Shown piece by piece: positions 15,501-19,288 of a stretch of DNA of 19,288 nucleotides (position 1 is its first letter; each line of letters opens with the position of its first letter). The translations under genes were made by a program, and so were the position numbers. Where the stretch lies: assembly GCA_002348005.1 (NCBI GenBank), contig DDYQ01000210.1, positions 1 to 19,288 on the forward strand, given 5' to 3'. The notes beneath the pieces were generated by a model. That model was not told the origin of the DNA. It worked only from the letters and a program-made list of their open reading frames with translations, and did no database searches. The stretch is from Desulfobacteraceae bacterium UBA2230 (GTDB lineage: Bacteria > Desulfobacterota > Desulfobacteria > Desulfobacterales > Desulfosarcinaceae).

Positions 15501-17417
15501 TCAATTGGCGTTGTGAAGCGCGAAAAGCTGGTCGATCTGGTCATTGGTCAGCGTTTCATTTTCGAGCAGCGCATTGGCCAGCAGTTCCAGTTTCTCCTGA
15601 TTGTGGGTCAGCAGGGTGTGCGCATCGTTCTCCTTTTCCCGAAGGATCTGCATGACCTCCTCGTCGATCAACCGGGCCATGTGCTCGCTGTATTCTTTGG
15701 ATTCGGTCAAATCGCGCCCCAGAAAAGGACTGCTCTGGGACCCGGAAAAATTGATTGGGCCCAGGTTATCGCTCATGCCCCACTCGCAGACCATGCGCCG
15801 CGCGATCTGAGTGGCTTTTTTCAGATCGTCGCTGCCGCCGGTGCTGATTTCTCCGAAAATAATCTTCTCCGCAACCCGCCCGCCCATCATGATGGCGATT
15901 CGGTTGAGCAGATAATTCTTCTGAAGGTTGTGGCGGTCTTCTTCGGCCATCTGTTCGGTAATCCCCAGCGCACGGCCGCGCGCGATGATGCTCACCTTCT
16001 GCAAGGGATCGGTATTGGACTGCAGCTTGGCCATCAGTGCATGGCCGGCCTCGTGATAGGCCACCATGCGCTTTTCATTGCCGGTGATGACATCCTCGCG
16101 CTCGATGCCCATCAGAATCTTGTCCCGCGCCTGCTCGAAATCTTCGGCGCCCACGTTGTCCTTTTTCTTGCGGGCGGCCATCAACGCCGCCTCGTTGACG
16201 ATGTTGCGCAGGTCGGCCCCTGAAAAACCGACCGTCCGTTCGGCGATATCGAGCAGATCGACATCGTCGTTCAGCGGCACCTTACGCACATGGGTTTCGA
16301 GGATTTCCCGCCGGGCGCGCTTCTGCGGAAGATCGAGCAGAATCTGGCGATCGAAACGGCCCGGCCGCACCAGGGCCGGGTCGAGTACGTCGGGACGGTT
16401 GGTTGCGGCCAGGATGATCACCGACTCGCGAGGGGAAAAACCATCCATCTCGGCCAGGATCTGATTCAGCGTCTGCTCACGCTCATCGTGCCCGCCGCCG
16501 ATGCCGGTACCCCGCACGCGTCCCACTGAATCCAATTCGTCGATAAAAATGATCGAAGGCTGGCTCTGCTTTGCGCGGCTGAACATATCACGAACCCGCG
16601 AAGCCCCCACTCCGACGAACATTTCCACGAATTCCGAGGCACTGGCGCTGAAGAAAGGCACATTGGCTTCTCCCGCAGTGGCCTGAGCCATCAGGGTCTT
16701 TCCCACTCCCGGCGGACCGACCAGCAGAATTCCCTTGGGCAGCGTGGCGCCCAGTTCCCGGAATTGACGCGGATCCTTCATGTAATCGACGATTTCCTTG
16801 AGTTCCTTTTTGGCATTCTCCAGTCCCGCCACGTCCTGGTATTTGATGTGCACGTCCTCACGGTTGAACAACTTGGCCTTGGATTTGCCGAACCCGAACA
16901 AGCCCCCTTGTCCGCCCATGCGGTTCTGCATTTTACGGCTGGCGTAAACAAAAAAGATGACAATCAGCACCCAGGGCAACATCCCCACGATCAGCATGCT
17001 CATCCAGGAGCGTTCGTTGGTGATGGCCTGCACGGGAACATTGTTGGCCTCCAGCAGGGGCAGCAGGTCGGGGTCGTCTATCTCGGGCTTCACGGTTGTA
17101 AAACGACGATCGTTGGCCCGCTCCTGACCCTGGCCGCCCGGGCTCTGGTAACCCCGCTGCGCACTTTCCGTCTTAAATACACCTTGGACCACATTGCCTT
17201 TGAAGGTGACCTCTTCGACTCGCCCCTGGGCGATCGCCTGTTTGAATTGCGTGTAGCTGATCGAATTGGAATCACTGTCCGTGCCGAAGCCGCGCAGAAA
17301 GAAAAAGAGCAGATATGCCAAAAGGAAAAGCCAGAGGACCGATCGCCAGTTGTTTGGTTTTTTATTCAGGCGGCCATCTTCGTTTTCCGGATCATATCGA
17401 TTGTTTTGTCCCAGCAT
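15501..17417 (-). CDS. ftsH: ATP-dependent membrane zinc protease FtsH
   Basis: Hexameric inner-membrane AAA+ protease that degrades misfolded membrane proteins and selected regulators. The 638-residue product is full length: TM1 about 25-42, periplasmic domain about 45-138, TM2 about 140-158. The AAA domain has Walker A GPPGVGKT (234-241), pore loop MFVG (266-269), Walker B IIFIDELD (289-296) and the second region of homology [20 protein letters not shown]. The protease domain has HEAGH (455-459) and the third zinc ligand region STGGSDD (526-531). The ATG at 17417 has only a weak ribosome-binding site (TTGGATG). It sits 32 bases after a small membrane-protein gene and 19 bases before the chimeric GH77 frame, so these are probably one transcript. 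Confidence 0.97.
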   Translation of the reverse strand: MLGQNNRYDPENEDGRLNKKPNNWRSVLWLFLLAYLLFFFLRGFGTDSDSNSISYTQFKQAIAQGRVEEVTFKGNVVQGVFKTESAQRGYQSPGGQGQERANDRRFTTVKPEIDDPDLLPLLEANNVPVQAITNERSWMSMLIVGMLPWVLIVIFFVYASRKMQNRMGGQGGLFGFGKSKAKLFNREDVHIKYQDVAGLENAKKELKEIVDYMKDPRQFRELGATLPKGILLVGPPGVGKTLMAQATAGEANVPFFSASASEFVEMFVGVGASRVRDMFSRAKQSQPSIIFIDELDSVGRVRGTGIGGGHDEREQTLNQILAEMDGFSPRESVIILAATNRPDVLDPALVRPGRFDRQILLDLPQKRARREILETHVRKVPLNDDVDLLDIAERTVGFSGADLRNIVNEAALMAARKKKDNVGAEDFEQARDKILMGIEREDVITGNEKRMVAYHEAGHALMAKLQSNTDPLQKVSIIARGRALGITEQMAEEDRHNLQKNYLLNRIAIMMGGRVAEKIIFGEISTGGSDDLKKATQIARRMVCEWGMSDNLGPINFSGSQSSPFLGRDLTESKEYSEHMARLIDEEVMQILREKENDAHTLLTHNQEKLELLANALLENETLTNDQIDQLFALHNAN

Positions 17418-17449
17418 ATTTCATCCAATCTGACTTGGAATCGTTTCTT

Positions 17450-17857
17450 TCAAGACAGCACAAAGCGGACCAGCATGCCGATGGCCCAAACAGTCGCAAC
17501 CACACCGAACAGAAGGCGCAGCACCCTGGTGGTCACCCCCTGAATCTGTTTTGCCAGGGCACCCTGTTCGAATTTATCGGAGATAGATTGACGCCCGAAC
17601 GTAAGGTTGCGGGGCTGAAGCAGCATGATCAGCAACGCGCTCAGCAATCCTGCTGAAAAAAATGGCAGCCAATAGACCCCCTGAAACTGAGGGCCGACCG
17701 GTTGCAGGCCAACGCCACCGATCATGGCGGCACCGAATACGAATAGAAAGAACATGACCAGTCGATCCCGTCGATCGTATGGCCGTGAACCACAATAGAA
17801 GAAAAGAGTGAACAGCGCGGCGACCAGAGTTGCTGCTGCCAGTTGTTTAGCGATCAT
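17450..17857 (-). CDS. Small polytopic membrane protein upstream of ftsH
   Basis: Family not recognised. The 135-residue protein has four likely transmembrane segments (about 5-21, 34-52, 63-80 and 111-132), with a cytoplasmic-looking charged loop at about 83-105 (RNLTFGRQSISDKFEQ). The ATG is preceded by AAAGAGGGTGGG, a plausible ribosome-binding site. It lies 32 bases before ftsH on the same strand and so may be a co-transcribed partner or substrate of the protease; nothing in the sequence shows a direct functional link. Confidence 0.75.
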   Translation of the reverse strand: MIAKQLAAATLVAALFTLFFYCGSRPYDRRDRLVMFFLFVFGAAMIGGVGLQPVGPQFQGVYWLPFFSAGLLSALLIMLLQPRNLTFGRQSISDKFEQGALAKQIQGVTTRVLRLLFGVVATVWAIGMLVRFVLS

Positions 17858-18055
17858 CCCACCCTCTTTCCTCTTTGGTTTCAGGCCTTTTATTCCTGCT
17901 ACCGTAGACTAACCAGCAGGGGTCTCAAGACAATACGGAGTTGCCTTTATTTGGCTTCAGGCGCTTACTGACTCGCATTCCGGCCCTTGAACCTGGGAAA
18001 TATATACCAAAGTTTCTGGGGCGTCAGGAATTGGGCCAATACATTCAATACTGCA

Positions 18056-18084
18056 TTTACTCACCTTTTGAACCAAGGTATAAG
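18056..18084 (+). promoter_or_regulatory. Candidate sigma70 promoter for second receiver
   Basis: TTTACT (18056-18061) and TATAAG (18079-18084) are 17 bases apart, matching the consensus at 4/6 and 5/6. Transcription would begin near 18091, giving a leader of about 30 bases. It lies in the 264-base region divergent from the ftsH operon. Confidence 0.4.
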
Positions 18085-18121
18085 AGCCGCAATCTCAATG
18101 GGGATGGGGTTTTTGTTCTGA

Positions 18122-18511
18122 ATGGACGACATGATCCGTATAGTGGTTGTCGATGATCACGCGCTTTTTCGCCAGAGCCTGCGCCGCGTCATCGATTCCC
18201 AAAACGACATGGAGGTTGTGGCGGACGCCGAAAATGGGAAGGCCGCTATCCTGCAGGTCGAAAAGTTCCTCCCGGATGTGGTCCTGATGGATATCCGTAT
18301 GCCGGTGATGGGCGGCATCGAGGCAACGCAGGAGATCACCTCCCGATTCAGCGGTGTGAAGGTGATTGCCCTCTCCAGTCATTCGGATCGCGACTACGTC
18401 GAGAGGATGCGCCTGGCCGGCGCATCCGAATACCTTAACAAAGTCTGCGGCCGCAACGAACTGGTCGCCTGCATTCAGCGGGTATGGTCCAACGGCCGCA
18501 GCCCGGTCTGA
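18122..18511 (+). CDS. Solo receiver protein, NarL/FixJ-like without output domain
   Basis: The 129-residue product is a complete receiver: D11/D12 (VVVDDH), phospho-acceptor D57 (LMDIRMPVMGG), switch Ser85 (IALSS) and Lys107 (YLNKVCG). The wording is that of NarL/FixJ-type regulators (VDDHALFRQSLRRVI, IEATQEI, AGASEYL), which normally continue into an LuxR-type HTH after a short linker. Here a TGA comes right after the last receiver helix, so no DNA-binding domain is made. It may be a genuine single-domain switch or a truncated regulator; the frame stays open for 32 more codons after the stop. Start codons at 18122 and 18131 are both possible, neither with a strong Shine-Dalgarno. No kinase is nearby. 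Confidence 0.88.
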   Translation: MDDMIRIVVVDDHALFRQSLRRVIDSQNDMEVVADAENGKAAILQVEKFLPDVVLMDIRMPVMGGIEATQEITSRFSGVKVIALSSHSDRDYVERMRLAGASEYLNKVCGRNELVACIQRVWSNGRSPV

Positions 18512-18673
18512 TCCCATCCGACGGTGTTCAGCGGCCGTCTCGCTTCCCTGATCGGGTTCATCGACCCCTCGCCGCCCTGTTCAGCCCGACAGGTGCAGGC
18601 GAAAGCTTGAGAGCGGATCGGGCGTCGATGGTCAAGGGTTGTCGCCTCACTTTAAAACATTCACCTCTCTCAA

Positions 18674-19288
18674 TCAGGCCACGGTGATCTGCTGGTCCAG
18701 GTAGACATCCTGAATCGCGTGGAGCAGGTGCACCCCCTCTTCAAAGGGCTTCTGAAACGCTTTCCTTCCGGAGATCATCCCCATCCCGCCGGCGCGCTTG
18801 TTGATCACTGCCGTGCGGACCGCCTGGGCCAGATCGTTCTTGCCTGAAGCGCCTCCTGAATTGATCAATCCGGCGCGCCCCATATAGCAGTTCAGCACCT
18901 GGTAGCGGGCGAGATCGATGGGGTGGTCCGAGGTCAACTCGGAATAGATCCGCTGATCGCTTTTGGCGAACTTGACGGCGGTGAAGCCCCCGTTGTTTTC
19001 AGGGAGTTTTTGTTTAACGATATCGGCCTGCACCGTCGCTGAGAGATGGTTGGCCTGCCCGGTCGTATCAGCGGCCAGATGAAAATCCCCTTTGTCGGTT
19101 TTAAAGGCCGAATTGCGCAGATAGGCCCATAAGATCGTCACCAGTCCCAGCGAATGGGCGTACCGGAAAGCCTCTGAAATCTCCTGGATCTGACGATCAC
19201 TCTCCTGCGAACCGAAATAAACCGTAGCGCCCACCGCCACCGCCCCCATATCGAACGCCTGGTCCACCGAAGCGAATAGAATCTGATC
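18674..19288 (-). CDS. fbaB: Class I fructose-bisphosphate aldolase, FbaB/DhnA type (partial)
   Basis: Cleaves fructose 1,6-bisphosphate to the two triose phosphates, or condenses them, through a Schiff base. Only the C-terminal 204 residues are in the window; the frame is open to the right edge (upstream residues DQILFASV), so the 5' end lies beyond 19288. The segments [74 protein letters not shown] and IQDVYLD match my memory of E. coli FbaB closely. The Lys in ADIVK is the probable Schiff-base residue (by recollection). Its 3' end converges on the solo receiver with a 162-base gap that has no obvious terminator. Confidence 0.93.
   Translation of the reverse strand, partial: DQILFASVDQAFDMGAVAVGATVYFGSQESDRQIQEISEAFRYAHSLGLVTILWAYLRNSAFKTDKGDFHLAADTTGQANHLSATVQADIVKQKLPENNGGFTAVKFAKSDQRIYSELTSDHPIDLARYQVLNCYMGRAGLINSGGASGKNDLAQAVRTAVINKRAGGMGMISGRKAFQKPFEEGVHLLHAIQDVYLDQQITVA

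Noticed and set aside
15435..17543. Two long + strand open frames antisense to ftsH
   Set aside because: FtsH is complete with every motif; the antisense frames have no start signals and atypical composition.
17941..18156. 71-codon + strand frame before the second receiver
   Set aside because: Contains the candidate promoter and overlaps the receiver start in another frame; no ribosome-binding site.
1..19288. tRNA, rRNA, CRISPR array, insertion sequence or prophage
   Set aside because: No cloverleaf-like segments, regularly spaced repeats, transposase or integrase frames, or terminal inverted repeats were seen on reading either strand.

Overview
The window carries a Gram-negative-style chromosomal segment at roughly 50-55% G+C by eye. 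It has no rRNA, tRNA, phage, IS or CRISPR signature. The gene families (KtrAB, FtsH, HtrA with two PDZ domains, M50-CBS protease, archaeal-type phosphoglycerate mutase, FbaB-type class I aldolase, DksA-like zinc finger, solo receivers, stand-alone CBM48) and the strong AGGAG ribosome-binding sites fit a deltaproteobacterium (Desulfobacterota, Desulfobacterales-like). That placement is inference; no rRNA or phylogenetic marker is present to prove it.

Layout, left to right. (1) 1-1337, + strand: two unrecognised membrane-anchored coiled-coil proteins. (2) 1496-3572, - strand: the KtrB/KtrA potassium uptake pair. (3) 3899-6578, + strand: a small exported beta-rich protein, then a large six-hairpin glycosidase-like protein of the glycogen-debranching type. 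(4) 6611-7816, - strand: archaeal-type phosphoglycerate mutase, divergent from a solo response-regulator receiver (8047-8478). The receiver is followed directly by a 37-codon small ORF with its own Shine-Dalgarno and a clear Rho-independent terminator. (5) 8688-12668, - strand: a stress/envelope run in transcription order HtrA protease, PilZ protein, unknown 103-aa protein, M50 protease with CBS pair, universal stress protein. (6) 12932-13585, + strand: a DksA-like C4 zinc-finger protein fused to a BON domain. (7) 13613-17857, - strand: small membrane protein, FtsH, an N-terminally chimeric 4-alpha-glucanotransferase, and a stand-alone glycogen-binding (CBM48) protein. (8) 18122-18511, + strand: a second solo receiver. 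(9) 18674-19288, - strand: the 3' two-thirds of class I fructose-bisphosphate aldolase, running off the window.

Two themes recur. One is storage-glucan and glycolytic carbon flow: debranching-like glycosidase, CBM48, MalQ, ApgM, FbaB. The other is stress, proteolysis and signalling: HtrA, M50 protease, FtsH, Usp, PilZ, DksA-BON and two output-less receivers. The most striking observation is the GH77 gene. Its ribosome-binding site and first 20 or so codons look like the start of a HAD-family beta-phosphoglucomutase, ending in FDLDG. They run straight into MalQ at about residue 80 of the usual GH77 numbering, as expected from an in-frame deletion that fused two neighbouring sugar-metabolism genes (or from an assembly join). 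Other second-look items are the DksA-BON fusion, the small ORF before the terminator, and a 12-bp direct repeat in the ApgM/receiver intergenic region.
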